From NCBI RefSeq assembly GCF_010500615.1, contig NZ_JAAGNX010000003.1, positions 434,001-498,000 on the forward strand: a stretch of 64,000 bases of DNA, given 5' to 3'. Below, in pieces: positions 34,608-43,285 of the stretch. Made by a program: the position numbers and the translations under genes. Within the stretch, counting starts at the first letter, position 1. Every line of letters begins with the position of its first letter. The stretch is from Oceanipulchritudo coccoides (GTDB lineage Bacteria; Verrucomicrobiota; Verrucomicrobiia; Opitutales; Oceanipulchritudinaceae). The notes under the pieces are model-generated. The model worked only from the letters and a program-made list of their open reading frames with translations. It ran no database searches and was not told the DNA's origin.

Positions 34608-35912
34608 TCAGGGGACGGTTGTTGCGGAGAGGGAGAGAAGCTGGGGCATTCCGGAGGCAAGCGGGTCGGACAGGCGGAGGACAAGCTGCCAGACACCGCT
34701 ACCCAGATCAGTTTGCGAGTTTACTGAGAAAGCGGATGGATCTTCGCTGGACCAGGATCCGCCGGAAAAGTCCAGACTGACGGAATTCCAGGCGAGCAAA
34801 TTGCTTCCCACACGAAGGGCGTACTGGAGATCAGGATCCTCACGGGCTAAAAATGTTATCTCGATGTAGGAGGAGCCGCCATCATCGACAGGCTGGACCA
34901 TTGCGGGTGTGAGGGAAGCGGGCGAAAGGGGGTCGAGGACGAATACATACTCCGAGAAATTATCGAGCCCGTCGGCATCACTATCAAGCGAAGGCCCCGT
35001 CTGGGCCAAATCCGTCAGCCCGCCAAAAGCTGTCTGGGCCCAGGTGAGATAACCAGTCGTCGCATCCACCTGAAAGGCATCAACGACTCCCTGAATCTCG
35101 GCTGCGTAATTGCCGACGTAGGCAAACCCACTGAAATCCCGCAACTCCTCCCGGTTGGGACGGGGATCAATATCAAGGTCAGTGCCAGCATACCAATTTA
35201 GCCCGACAATAACTAATGAACCTCCGACATCCAGAAGAACCGGTGCGGAGGAATCAAAAATCACCAACCGGGATTCAAAAGGCACCCACTCAGCATCACT
35301 TGAAATATGTTTAATTGTTTCAATTGCTGAGTCTGTAACGCCTGTAAGGGTATCCGTGAACGATTGGTTCCAATTTTCGATCCGGTTTCTTCCCAAGGCA
35401 ATATTGGTCACCGAGCCCCCGGAACCATTTGAGCGCCCAACCATAAAGACTTCTGCCTCCGCAATGGATGAATTATTGAATTGGGTGGAGTTACTGACGG
35501 GTTCGTCCAGAAAGGGAAAGGGCGAGTACTGGGGAGGCAGCGATTGATCAAGGATTCCCACCCAGACATCAGAAGCCGGGACCGGCTGACCACCGATTAC
35601 GGTACGCGTGATGCTGGGTCCAAGCGGATCATTGGTTTCATAAAAGGTCAGTGTGTTTCCGATTGCAGGATGAAAATGTGCAGATGACAGAAAAACATTC
35701 TGGCTGACTACACTTCCCCATTTATTACTGGAAGAACGGGCCAAGCCTGACAGGTCGTAAGCTGCAGCGATAAAACTCGAATCATTAGCAAAGCGATCAT
35801 TCGTCAATGGATCATAGCCATCAATCAGCATTTGCCCTGACATTGTCAGCTGGGAGAGAACCAGGCACAGCCCGGTCAGCGAAAAAAAATCCCTGAAACT
35901 AATAGCCAGCAT
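34608..35912 (-). CDS. Secreted trypsin-like serine protease domain protein, possibly degenerate
   Basis: About 434 residues from the ATG at 35912 (signal peptide to about 'SQLTMSG'); a TTG at 35963 is the longer option. The region 'WGSVVSQNVFLSSAHFHP' resembles the trypsin catalytic-His segment, 'DVWVGILDQ' could hold the Asp, and 'DSSAPVLLDVGGSLVIVGL' parallels the catalytic-Ser segment GDSGSPVL....LVLVG, with the first Gly and the Gly after Ser replaced. Whether it is active is therefore unclear. A 'DSDADGLDNFSEYVFVLDP' linker and a beta-rich tail follow. It is the first gene of a leftward operon with the TonB receptor (52 bp) and a surface protein. Confidence 0.7.
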   Translation of the reverse strand: MLAISFRDFFSLTGLCLVLSQLTMSGQMLIDGYDPLTNDRFANDSSFIAAAYDLSGLARSSSNKWGSVVSQNVFLSSAHFHPAIGNTLTFYETNDPLGPSITRTVIGGQPVPASDVWVGILDQSLPPQYSPFPFLDEPVSNSTQFNNSSIAEAEVFMVGRSNGSGGSVTNIALGRNRIENWNQSFTDTLTGVTDSAIETIKHISSDAEWVPFESRLVIFDSSAPVLLDVGGSLVIVGLNWYAGTDLDIDPRPNREELRDFSGFAYVGNYAAEIQGVVDAFQVDATTGYLTWAQTAFGGLTDLAQTGPSLDSDADGLDNFSEYVFVLDPLSPASLTPAMVQPVDDGGSSYIEITFLAREDPDLQYALRVGSNLLAWNSVSLDFSGGSWSSEDPSAFSVNSQTDLGSGVWQLVLRLSDPLASGMPQLLSLSATTVP

Positions 35913-36085
35913 TAGCAAAGGAGATGACACTCCGGGGGACTCGACAAGCCAAAATTGAGGCAAGAAAGCAGCCCGCCGAATGTTAAGGGAGGCCTGCTCA
36001 TCCTCTTTTTTGAATTACACTTTCTAATAAAGTACTTGCCTGTATTAAGCTAAACTAATTAAAAACTTTTCGGACAAGTCAGCTT

Positions 36086-36862
36086 ATGAAAATACATTAC
36101 TACCTCTCCCTTATTCCGGAATCACTCATTGCCTCGATGCTGCCTCCGGAAGAATTCGGTAATTATTACGCCTTGGGCTCGCACAAGCGTTCGCGAGGAC
36201 AAGCGATCTTCTTTGAAATCGACCCGGAAAAAGCAGGCGATGCCTTGGACACAAAAACCGCGGAGGAGAAATGCATCCCCCATGAGGATGGCAGCCCGCG
36301 AAAGTCGTCATACTTGAAAATCTATCGAGCTCTCGAAGCCATCCCGACGGATGCTCTTGTACGTCTGTATCTGACAACAGATGACGGCCGGACCCTGACC
36401 ATTGAGCCCGGTGAATATATAGCCGAGGAGGACCGCCCGCTTCACCTGTATCAGGAAGTCTGTCCGGTCAATCCGCGTGTCGTCAGCAAACTGAACCCGA
36501 TTGACTTCTGCAAGCGACTGACTTCACCCACCGGTCCCATCCACGTCCCGCGAATAGTCTTTGCTGAAATGAAACTGGAAGACCTCGCCCGCGATCCGGA
36601 TTCCATGGAAGTCGAAAACCTGCCGTACATGAATCTGGATCATTTAAGGGATTGCCTGAGAGAGTTGCGGCACACCTACGCCAAACCAAACAAGACGGTC
36701 ATTCGCCAGATGAAGCAGGATGTCCTTTTCCGGACCATTCGAGGAGGCTTTTATCTGGGTGACCAGGAATCCTTTGTCTACTTCCCGCTGCCAAGCAAAG
36801 AAGACCTGGAAACGATCCATTATCCATGGTGGCGGTCGGCTCTGTCAGGCTACGGAGCCTGA
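36086..36862 (+). CDS. Unrecognised protein upstream of membrane pyrophosphatase
   Basis: 258 residues, ATG at 36086. No signal peptide, membrane segment or motif that I recognise. The start (MKIHYYLSLIPESLIASMLP), 'GNYYALGSHKRSRGQAIFFE' and the tail 'GGFYLGDQESFVYFPLPSKE' look like a compact cytosolic alpha/beta protein. Composition and codon use fit the neighbours. It is 32 bp upstream of hppA on the same strand and probably co-transcribed. It is divergent from the protease operon; the 173-bp gap between the two starts is AT-rich next to this gene. Confidence 0.75.
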   Translation: MKIHYYLSLIPESLIASMLPPEEFGNYYALGSHKRSRGQAIFFEIDPEKAGDALDTKTAEEKCIPHEDGSPRKSSYLKIYRALEAIPTDALVRLYLTTDDGRTLTIEPGEYIAEEDRPLHLYQEVCPVNPRVVSKLNPIDFCKRLTSPTGPIHVPRIVFAEMKLEDLARDPDSMEVENLPYMNLDHLRDCLRELRHTYAKPNKTVIRQMKQDVLFRTIRGGFYLGDQESFVYFPLPSKEDLETIHYPWWRSALSGYGA

Positions 36863-36894
36863 GAAGAAGAAAATCTCAAATTGAAATTATCATC

Positions 36895-39117
36895 ATGAAC
36901 AATCTTCTTTTCTGGATCACACCTGTCGCCTCCATTGCCGCACTCGGATTCGCCTTCATGTTCTTCCGGAACATGCTCAAGAGCTCTGAGGGAACTGAAA
37001 CCATGCGGACCATCGCCCAGCATGTTCGTGTCGGTGCAATGGCCTATCTGAAACAGCAATACAAGGTAGTTGCAGTATTCTTTGTCATCATATTCCTCGT
37101 CTTTGCCTATCTGGCTTACGGTCTGCATCTGCAAAACAAATGGGTCCCCTTCGCATTCATCACGGGAGGGTTTTTCTCAGGACTGGCCGGTTTCTTCGGC
37201 ATGAAGACAGCCACTTACGCTTCGGCACGCGTTGCCAACGCCGCCCGGGAGTCACTTGACGAGGGATTGAAGCTCGCCTTCCGAAGCGGTGCAGTGATGG
37301 GGCTTGTCGTCGTTGGTCTGGCACTGCTGGATATTTCGGTCTGGTTCCTTGTCCTGAACAAGTTTGTCGTGACCGATTCCCCCCAGGAGAAGCTGGCCAT
37401 TATCACGACGACCATGCTGACCTTCGGCATGGGAGCCTCCCTTCAAGCCCTCTTTGCTCGCGTTGGTGGAGGCATTTTCACCAAGGCAGCCGATGTCGGT
37501 GCCGACCTTGTTGGAAAAGTCGAGGCCAGCATACCTGAGGACGATCCGCGAAATGCCGCCACGATTGCAGACAATGTGGGTGACAACGTCGGAGATGTCG
37601 CCGGCATGGGTGCCGACCTGTATGAATCCTACTGTGGATCCATCCTCGCCACAGCCGCCCTTGGGGCGGCGGCCTACGCACAAGGTGATCCCGAAATTCA
37701 ATATAAGGCCGTCATTGCCCCCATGATCATTGCCGGTCTTGGTACCCTTCTTTCAATAGCGGGAGTCTACATCGTCCGGACAAAACCCGGCGCCCGCCAA
37801 CGCGAGCTGATGAGCTCCCTCGGCAGGGCAATCAACTTCAGCTCGATCTTGATCGTTGTGGCGTCATTTTTTCTGCTCCGCGCACTTGGGCTTCCCAACT
37901 GGGCCGGGATCTGGGGCGCAATCGTCACAGGCCTCGTGACCGGGATTGTTATCGGCAAGGCGACCGAGTATTATACAAGCCACGAATTCAAACCAACTCG
38001 CTCGATCGCCGAATCTGGAAAAACCGGCCCGGCAACCGTCATTATCTCCGGAATGGGCGTGGGCTTTATTTCAACTGTGATTCCAGTACTTGCCGTGGTT
38101 GTCGGAACTACCCTCGCCTATGGCTTCGCTTCGGGCAATTGGCAGTTCAGTTCCAGTTCAATGAGCCAGGGACTGTATGGGATTGGCATTGCCGCGGTTG
38201 GCATGCTTTCAACGCTGGGACTTACCCTCGCTACGGATGCCTACGGCCCGATCGCCGACAACGCCGGCGGTAATGCGGAAATGAGTGGTCTGGGGCCGGA
38301 AGTACGGGCACGCACAGACGCTCTCGATGCTCTTGGAAATACAACGGCCGCTACCGGCAAAGGATTTGCCATCGGATCAGCCGCCCTCACAGCACTGGCT
38401 CTACTTGCTTCGTATATCGAGGAACTGAAAATCGGTTTGATCCACCTAATGGACAAGGGAACCGCCTTCACTTTTCCAAATGGGATCGAACTGACTACCC
38501 AGGAGGCAATCCGAAACCTCGATCTGATGACCTTCATGGATTACTTTGAGGTCACCCTCATGAATCCCAAGGTCCTGATCGGAATATTCCTCGGCTCGAT
38601 GATGGCTTTTCTCTTTTGCGGCCTGACGATGAATGCTGTTGGTCGCGCCGCCCAGAAAATGGTTGAGGAGGTGCGCCGACAGTTCCGCGAAATAGAAGGA
38701 ATCCTGACCGGCAAGGCCGAACCCGACTACGCCCGCTGCGTGGAAATCTCCACCGTGGGGGCACAGCAGGAAATGATCCTGCCATCCACAATTGCCGTTT
38801 TAGTACCAGTAATCGTGGGCGTCATCTTTGGAGTGCCCGGTGTCTTCGGGCTTTTGGCAGGCGGCTTGGCGACAGGCTTTGTCCTCGCCGTGTTCATGGC
38901 CAATTCCGGAGGTGCATGGGATAACGCTAAAAAGTATGTCGAGGAAGGCCACCTCGGGGGCAAGGGCGGTGACACGCACAAGGCAACGGTCATCGGGGAT
39001 ACTGTCGGTGATCCATTCAAGGACACCTCCGGGCCTTCGCTGAACATCCTCATCAAGCTCATGAGCATGGTCTCGATCGTCATGGCTGGAGTTACCGTGG
39101 CATACAGCGTATTCTGA
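36895..39117 (+). CDS. hppA: Membrane-bound K+-dependent pyrophosphatase (ion-pumping)
   Basis: About 740 residues with some 16 membrane segments. The start is the ATG at 36895, just before the first helix. Catalytic loops are intact: 'DVGADLVGKVEASIPEDDPR', 'NVGDNVGDVAGMGADLYESY', 'DAYGPIADNAGGNAEMSG' and 'KATVIGDTVGDPFKDTSGPS'. The segment 'GNTTAATGKGFAIGSAALTA' has Ala in the position that marks the K+-dependent class (Lys in the K+-independent class). The enzyme couples PPi hydrolysis to H+ or Na+ export; which ion cannot be told from this reading. A terminator follows. Confidence 0.97.
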   Translation: MNNLLFWITPVASIAALGFAFMFFRNMLKSSEGTETMRTIAQHVRVGAMAYLKQQYKVVAVFFVIIFLVFAYLAYGLHLQNKWVPFAFITGGFFSGLAGFFGMKTATYASARVANAARESLDEGLKLAFRSGAVMGLVVVGLALLDISVWFLVLNKFVVTDSPQEKLAIITTTMLTFGMGASLQALFARVGGGIFTKAADVGADLVGKVEASIPEDDPRNAATIADNVGDNVGDVAGMGADLYESYCGSILATAALGAAAYAQGDPEIQYKAVIAPMIIAGLGTLLSIAGVYIVRTKPGARQRELMSSLGRAINFSSILIVVASFFLLRALGLPNWAGIWGAIVTGLVTGIVIGKATEYYTSHEFKPTRSIAESGKTGPATVIISGMGVGFISTVIPVLAVVVGTTLAYGFASGNWQFSSSSMSQGLYGIGIAAVGMLSTLGLTLATDAYGPIADNAGGNAEMSGLGPEVRARTDALDALGNTTAATGKGFAIGSAALTALALLASYIEELKIGLIHLMDKGTAFTFPNGIELTTQEAIRNLDLMTFMDYFEVTLMNPKVLIGIFLGSMMAFLFCGLTMNAVGRAAQKMVEEVRRQFREIEGILTGKAEPDYARCVEISTVGAQQEMILPSTIAVLVPVIVGVIFGVPGVFGLLAGGLATGFVLAVFMANSGGAWDNAKKYVEEGHLGGKGGDTHKATVIGDTVGDPFKDTSGPSLNILIKLMSMVSIVMAGVTVAYSVF

Positions 39118-39152
39118 TACACTTTGTAGCCAATAATTAGTGACAAACAAAG

Positions 39153-39175
39153 AGGGTGCGAGCGGCACCCTTTTT
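39153..39175 (+). terminator. Rho-independent terminator between convergent genes
   Basis: AGGGTGC (39153-39159), 5-nt loop, GCACCCT (39165-39171), then TTTT. A-rich sequence on the other side means it could stop both hppA and the convergent FAD gene that ends at 39177. Confidence 0.85.
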
Positions 39176-39176
39176 G

Positions 39177-40445
39177 TTACTCTTTGGGAACGATTTCCAT
39201 CCCGAGGAGGTCTGCGAATGACCCAAGCGTATCCAAGGAGGCCGGGATACACTCCATTAAACGATCCGAGTATCTTGCCAAGAGCGGGCTTGTCACCGCC
39301 GTTTCCATCATCATGACATCAAGCCCCATCAGGCTTCGCCATTCCTTCAGCCGGGATGCTCCGTACTCTTCAAGTTGGTCGGCGCCACTCTTCCCATCAA
39401 GGACATCGGCAATTATTTGTGCGAGCAAATGGCCTTCCTGGACTCCCAGGTTCATGCTCTGCATCCCAATTGGTGCGGCCAGATGGCATGCATCGCCGGC
39501 AAGCCAAGTGCGCCCCTTCCCGAATGACTCGGCCAGGCGCTTTTCAAAACGGACAATCATTCTCCAGCGGAACTGGCCGATGGATCCGTTGAACCAGGGG
39601 GCGCGTTCCTTGATCAAGGCCTCCAACATTTGAGTTTCCAAAACATGATAGCCATGTGCGCCGACCTGGACAAACAGGCGGTCCTTATCCCGTGAGAACT
39701 GCTCAGCCTTGGACTCCTCAATTTCAAAACCCCAGCGACAATAACCACCCGGTAATGGCCAAAGGATGGAAGTCCCCTCTTCACCCATGACAATGTGGGC
39801 CCGGTTATTATGGTTGAAATCAGTTTTAAATTCAAAGACGGCAAAACTCTGCGTCGGGGCCACATTAGGAAACTCGATACCCAATTTTCTTCTCACCATG
39901 GAAAAGTGTCCATCTGCCCCGATGACATAATCAGCCTGCGTGTGTAACTCCTTGTCGACCTGCCACTCCAGACGCGCCATGGCGTATCCACTCATTCCCT
40001 CCGACAGACGCTCCAATTCCAAGTCCAGGCCGTCCTCGTCTTGCTGCATGGTGGACAGGCGGTGGCTCCAGCTTAACTTGACACCTGCTCGTTCGAGCGG
40101 TCGTACCAGCGCCTCCTCCAAGTGGTCCTGGCCGACAATGAGCAATCCTGAGTCATGCCCGTTGACCTTGGAAAGGTCCAACTCGTGGCGAGGTCCATTT
40201 TCATCGCAAAAGGCCAGATGGGAAACAGTTACGGAAGATTTCTCAAGTTCCTCACTCACGCCCCACTCGCGCAGGAGGGAGAGGGTCTTCGGGTGTAATG
40301 CCAAAGCATAGCTATGCGTCCCGGGTCGATCGTCCCGTTCAATCAATTCCACCTCTACATCCCTGGCCTTTAGGGTGAGAGCTGCAGCAAGACCAACAGG
40401 TCCGGCACCAACAACGACAACTTTCCGACGTAACTTCCCTTCCAT
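39177..40445 (-). CDS. FAD-dependent monooxygenase (UbiH/PHBH-type)
   Basis: About 422 residues from the ATG at 40445, placed just before the FAD-binding beta strand ('KVVVVGAGPVGLAAALTLKA', GxGxxG). The longer frame upstream has no domain content. The second FAD motif is 'GRTWLAGDACHLAAPIGMQS', and 'YVIGADGHFSMVRRKLGI' is the DG motif. These class A flavoprotein monooxygenases hydroxylate aromatic or polyketide-like substrates with NAD(P)H; the substrate here is unknown. It is divergent from the deaminase gene with 92 bp between. Confidence 0.92.
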   Translation of the reverse strand: MEGKLRRKVVVVGAGPVGLAAALTLKARDVEVELIERDDRPGTHSYALALHPKTLSLLREWGVSEELEKSSVTVSHLAFCDENGPRHELDLSKVNGHDSGLLIVGQDHLEEALVRPLERAGVKLSWSHRLSTMQQDEDGLDLELERLSEGMSGYAMARLEWQVDKELHTQADYVIGADGHFSMVRRKLGIEFPNVAPTQSFAVFEFKTDFNHNNRAHIVMGEEGTSILWPLPGGYCRWGFEIEESKAEQFSRDKDRLFVQVGAHGYHVLETQMLEALIKERAPWFNGSIGQFRWRMIVRFEKRLAESFGKGRTWLAGDACHLAAPIGMQSMNLGVQEGHLLAQIIADVLDGKSGADQLEEYGASRLKEWRSLMGLDVMMMETAVTSPLLARYSDRLMECIPASLDTLGSFADLLGMEIVPKE

Positions 40446-40537
40446 AAGAAAAATATTAAAGGCCCTGAGCTGGGCGTCAATTGAATTCAAGAACGCCGGA
40501 GTTGCACGGTGCGGCATTCTGCCTACAGTATGAGTGC

Positions 40538-41116
40538 ATGGAACGAGCAAAGCTTTATACTTCGGTTTCCCTGTCACTCCCTGAATGGGTTCGGGATTGG
40601 GAAGTGAATCTGGATAAGAAGTATCCCACGGATGAGGACAAGATGCGTCTCGCCGTCGAACTTTCAGCTAAGAATGTGGAAGAATCAAGCGGTGGACCCT
40701 TCGGGGCGGCTATCTTTAATTCCGATACAGGCGAGGTTATCTCCATCGGGGTCAATCGCGTCGTTCCGCTATTCAACTCAACTGCTCATGCGGAAATGAT
40801 GGCCTTTATGCTCGCCCAACACCGGTTGCGCAATCATCGCCTCAATGCCTCGCGTCACCATTTTGTCATGGCAACCAGCGCTCAACCCTGCGCGATGTGC
40901 TATGGAGCATCCGTCTGGGCGGGTATTAACCGGATTCTTATTGGAGCACGCCGTGAGGATGTGGAATCGCTGACGGAGTTTGATGAAGGTCCCATGCCCA
41001 GAAACTGGATACAGGGACTTAAACGCCGCGGCATTTCTGTGGATCGCGATATTCTTAGAAAAGAAGCTTCCGAAGTCCTCAGGGAATACGCCCGCCAGAC
41101 TGGACAGACCTACTGA
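40538..41116 (+). CDS. Cytidine/deoxycytidylate-deaminase-fold nucleoside deaminase (guanine deaminase-like)
   Basis: 192 residues, ATG at 40538 chosen over an upstream frame start with no similarity. Zinc motifs are 'STAHAEMMAF' (HAE) and 'SAQPCAMCYGASVWAG' (PCxxC). Length and the 'GGPFGAAIFNSDTGEVISIG' region fit the guanine deaminase / tRNA-adenosine-deaminase-like group; guanine deaminase is slightly preferred because the tRNA-specific C-terminal features of TadA are not evident. It overlaps the convergent exbD gene by 7 bp. Confidence 0.9.
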   Translation: MERAKLYTSVSLSLPEWVRDWEVNLDKKYPTDEDKMRLAVELSAKNVEESSGGPFGAAIFNSDTGEVISIGVNRVVPLFNSTAHAEMMAFMLAQHRLRNHRLNASRHHFVMATSAQPCAMCYGASVWAGINRILIGARREDVESLTEFDEGPMPRNWIQGLKRRGISVDRDILRKEASEVLREYARQTGQTY

Positions 41117-41526
41117 GCTTCAACTGACGTTACGGAAATTTTTTCCGCTCCGCCGACTTTCGCCCGGTCCATGACTTGAACCATTACGCCTGCCAGGGCG
41201 CCTCGCTCAACCTGCATGATGACAGGGACATCAGACTTGGAGATTGCCGTTTTGACGAGAGTTTCCACACGATTGAGGGTCACTACATTCCCATCGTGGA
41301 TAACCTGGTTATTGGTCGTTACCCGCAAAATGACAGGCTCATCACGCTCTTCCTGCTCTTTGTCAGGAGGTTGCGGAGTTGGCTTGTCGACTGAGATGCC
41401 TTCTTCCTCAACAAAAACGGTCGTTACGATAAAGAAAATGAGGAGAATGAAGACCATATCAATCATCGGGGAGATGTTGATATCGGTGCGTTCCTCGGTC
41501 TTGTTAAGTCTGCTACGGCTACTCAT
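41110..41526 (-). CDS. exbD: ExbD/TolR family biopolymer transport protein
   Basis: 138 residues. A short cytoplasmic N-terminus (TEERTDINISPMIDMVFILL) leads into the single membrane helix with the conserved Asp that carries protons, followed by a periplasmic domain (~55-138). ExbD works with ExbB to energise TonB; TolR is the close relative. No exbB/tolQ or tonB is adjacent; the gene upstream on the same strand is an NhaC-type antiporter (46 bp). The three TonB receptors of this window would need such a system, but this copy alone is not sufficient. Confidence 0.93.
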   Translation of the reverse strand: MSSRSRLNKTEERTDINISPMIDMVFILLIFFIVTTVFVEEEGISVDKPTPQPPDKEQEERDEPVILRVTTNNQVIHDGNVVTLNRVETLVKTAISKSDVPVIMQVERGALAGVMVQVMDRAKVGGAEKISVTSVEAQ

Positions 41527-41572
41527 GGGGTAATCAAGTTATCAACAAAGGATGAGATTCCCGCTCCGCGGG

Positions 41573-43192
41573 TCAAGCTTTGGATGCTTTCTCGCCCCAA
41601 ATTGAAGAAAATACGACGAGCATCGCGGCAAAAACGAGGGCTGCCAAGGGTGAGGCCCATGCCGGCCCGCCCAGAATTCCCACACCAAGAAAGCCCAGCG
41701 TGGCAGCAGCCATGGCCGCCAGCAAGGCGTATGGCAACTGGGTTCGGACGTGATCCATGGGATCGATGCCGCAGGCCATCGAGGAGACGATTGTCGTGTC
41801 GCTGATCGGCGAGCAGTGGTCCCCGAAAACGGCTCCACTGAAGACTGCCCCCACGACCATCGGCATCACCCGCATGCCTTCGGCGTAATCTCCGCCCGAG
41901 ATACTGAATCCCAGCGGAATGGCCAGAGGCATCAGCAGACCCATCGTCCCCCAGGATGTCCCGGTAGTAAAAGCGACAAGACTCCCCGTGAGGAATACCG
42001 CTAGAGGGAAAAGGGAAACGGGAATCCGGTCGCCAAGGAGCTCTCCAAGATAATCGGCCGCTTGGAGATCCTTGAGTGTGCTACTGAGCATCCAGGCCAT
42101 AATGAGGATCAGTACCGGCTGGAAAAGCTGGATCATCCCCTCCATAAAAACCCCTCCACCGGTTTCGCCCTTCTTGAGGACTGAACGGGGAAGGAACCAC
42201 CACGCAAGAAGGGCTCCGACTGCACTGCCAATGATCAGGATGGCTGGCACGTTTGCCTCAGCAAAACTCATCGCCAGCTTGTCGAAGGTCAGTGGCAGGA
42301 GGGCTTTGCCCGCCCGATGAACCCCGTCGGTGTAGATTCCAACAAAGATGATCGCCAAAAGAGCGGCCACCGGAATCCAGGCCCGCCAAAGCGCTCCCTT
42401 GAATGCCTCCTCAGGCAGATCAATACCACCTGAATCTGGTTGGGTCTCTTCTGCGGCCTTCATCGGGCCGAAATTCCATTGTTTCCAAATCGCGAAACCC
42501 ATCAGCAGCAGGGCAAACCATGCGTAGTAGTTATGCGGCAAGCTGGCAAAAAAGAGGTGGTACGGTTCCGCGTTGGCCTCCTGTCCGGCAAGAATAAATC
42601 CCTCACGAATCATCGCCAATTGGTAGGCGATCCAAGTGGAAATAAAGGCCAGGCACGCAACCGCTGCGCTGGTTGTGTCGACAATGTAGGCCAGCCTCAC
42701 GCGGCTCACTCCGGCATTTGCCGCAAGGGGCTGGAAAAGGCGCCCGACCATGAGGCTGTTCGCCAAGCCATCAAAGAAACACACCAGTCCGAAAAGCCCG
42801 GCACCCGCTTCCACTTTTCGTTTTGACCGTCCATGCAGGAGCCGGGTTAACAGGGCTTGGAGCACCCCACCCCGTTCAAGCAAGTGGACAAATCCACCCA
42901 GGATCAGCGTGAATAGAATGGCCCCGCTTTTCCACGAGCTGCCAAAATTGGGCAAAAGGTGCCGTTCCACCAGCTGCAAAGGCACCAGCCAGAGCTGTCC
43001 GTCGACCAGAAGCACGGTCCCGATGAGAGCACCGCCAAGGAGGCCCATCAACACGTTGCGTGTTGTGAAGACGAGCAGGAGGGCCGCCACACTTGGCCAA
43101 ATCGAAGCCATTCCCAGACCGGCGATCTCAATCAGCGCAGTCACCACGGCAATCCCGGCCAGGAGCCAGATTAATCGCTTGCCCTTCATCAT
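41573..43192 (-). CDS. NhaC-family Na+/H+ antiporter
   Basis: 539 residues, about 13 membrane helices, ATG at 43192 (a second ATG follows directly). Family patterns: 'FFDGLANSLMVGRLFQPLA', 'TTSAAVACLAFISTWIAYQL', 'FTTGTSWGTMGLLMPLAIPL', 'FGDHCSPISDTTIVSSMACG'. Members exchange Na+ for H+ or amino acids such as malate/lactate pairs; the specific ions are not determined here. Divergent from rlmN with 93 bp between. Confidence 0.93.
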   Translation of the reverse strand: MMKGKRLIWLLAGIAVVTALIEIAGLGMASIWPSVAALLLVFTTRNVLMGLLGGALIGTVLLVDGQLWLVPLQLVERHLLPNFGSSWKSGAILFTLILGGFVHLLERGGVLQALLTRLLHGRSKRKVEAGAGLFGLVCFFDGLANSLMVGRLFQPLAANAGVSRVRLAYIVDTTSAAVACLAFISTWIAYQLAMIREGFILAGQEANAEPYHLFFASLPHNYYAWFALLLMGFAIWKQWNFGPMKAAEETQPDSGGIDLPEEAFKGALWRAWIPVAALLAIIFVGIYTDGVHRAGKALLPLTFDKLAMSFAEANVPAILIIGSAVGALLAWWFLPRSVLKKGETGGGVFMEGMIQLFQPVLILIMAWMLSSTLKDLQAADYLGELLGDRIPVSLFPLAVFLTGSLVAFTTGTSWGTMGLLMPLAIPLGFSISGGDYAEGMRVMPMVVGAVFSGAVFGDHCSPISDTTIVSSMACGIDPMDHVRTQLPYALLAAMAAATLGFLGVGILGGPAWASPLAALVFAAMLVVFSSIWGEKASKA

Positions 43193-43285
43193 GGGGCCAG
43201 CATGCCGTCATCGCGACGAGGATCAAGGTTCCATTTCCCGATTGCCACTACGCCCCGCTTTCACACACCTTTCATCCTTAACCCT

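Noticed and set aside
35913-36085. Possible cobalamin riboswitch ahead of the protease-TonB operon
   Set aside because: None of the conserved cobalamin-element boxes could be found on the minus strand in this gap.
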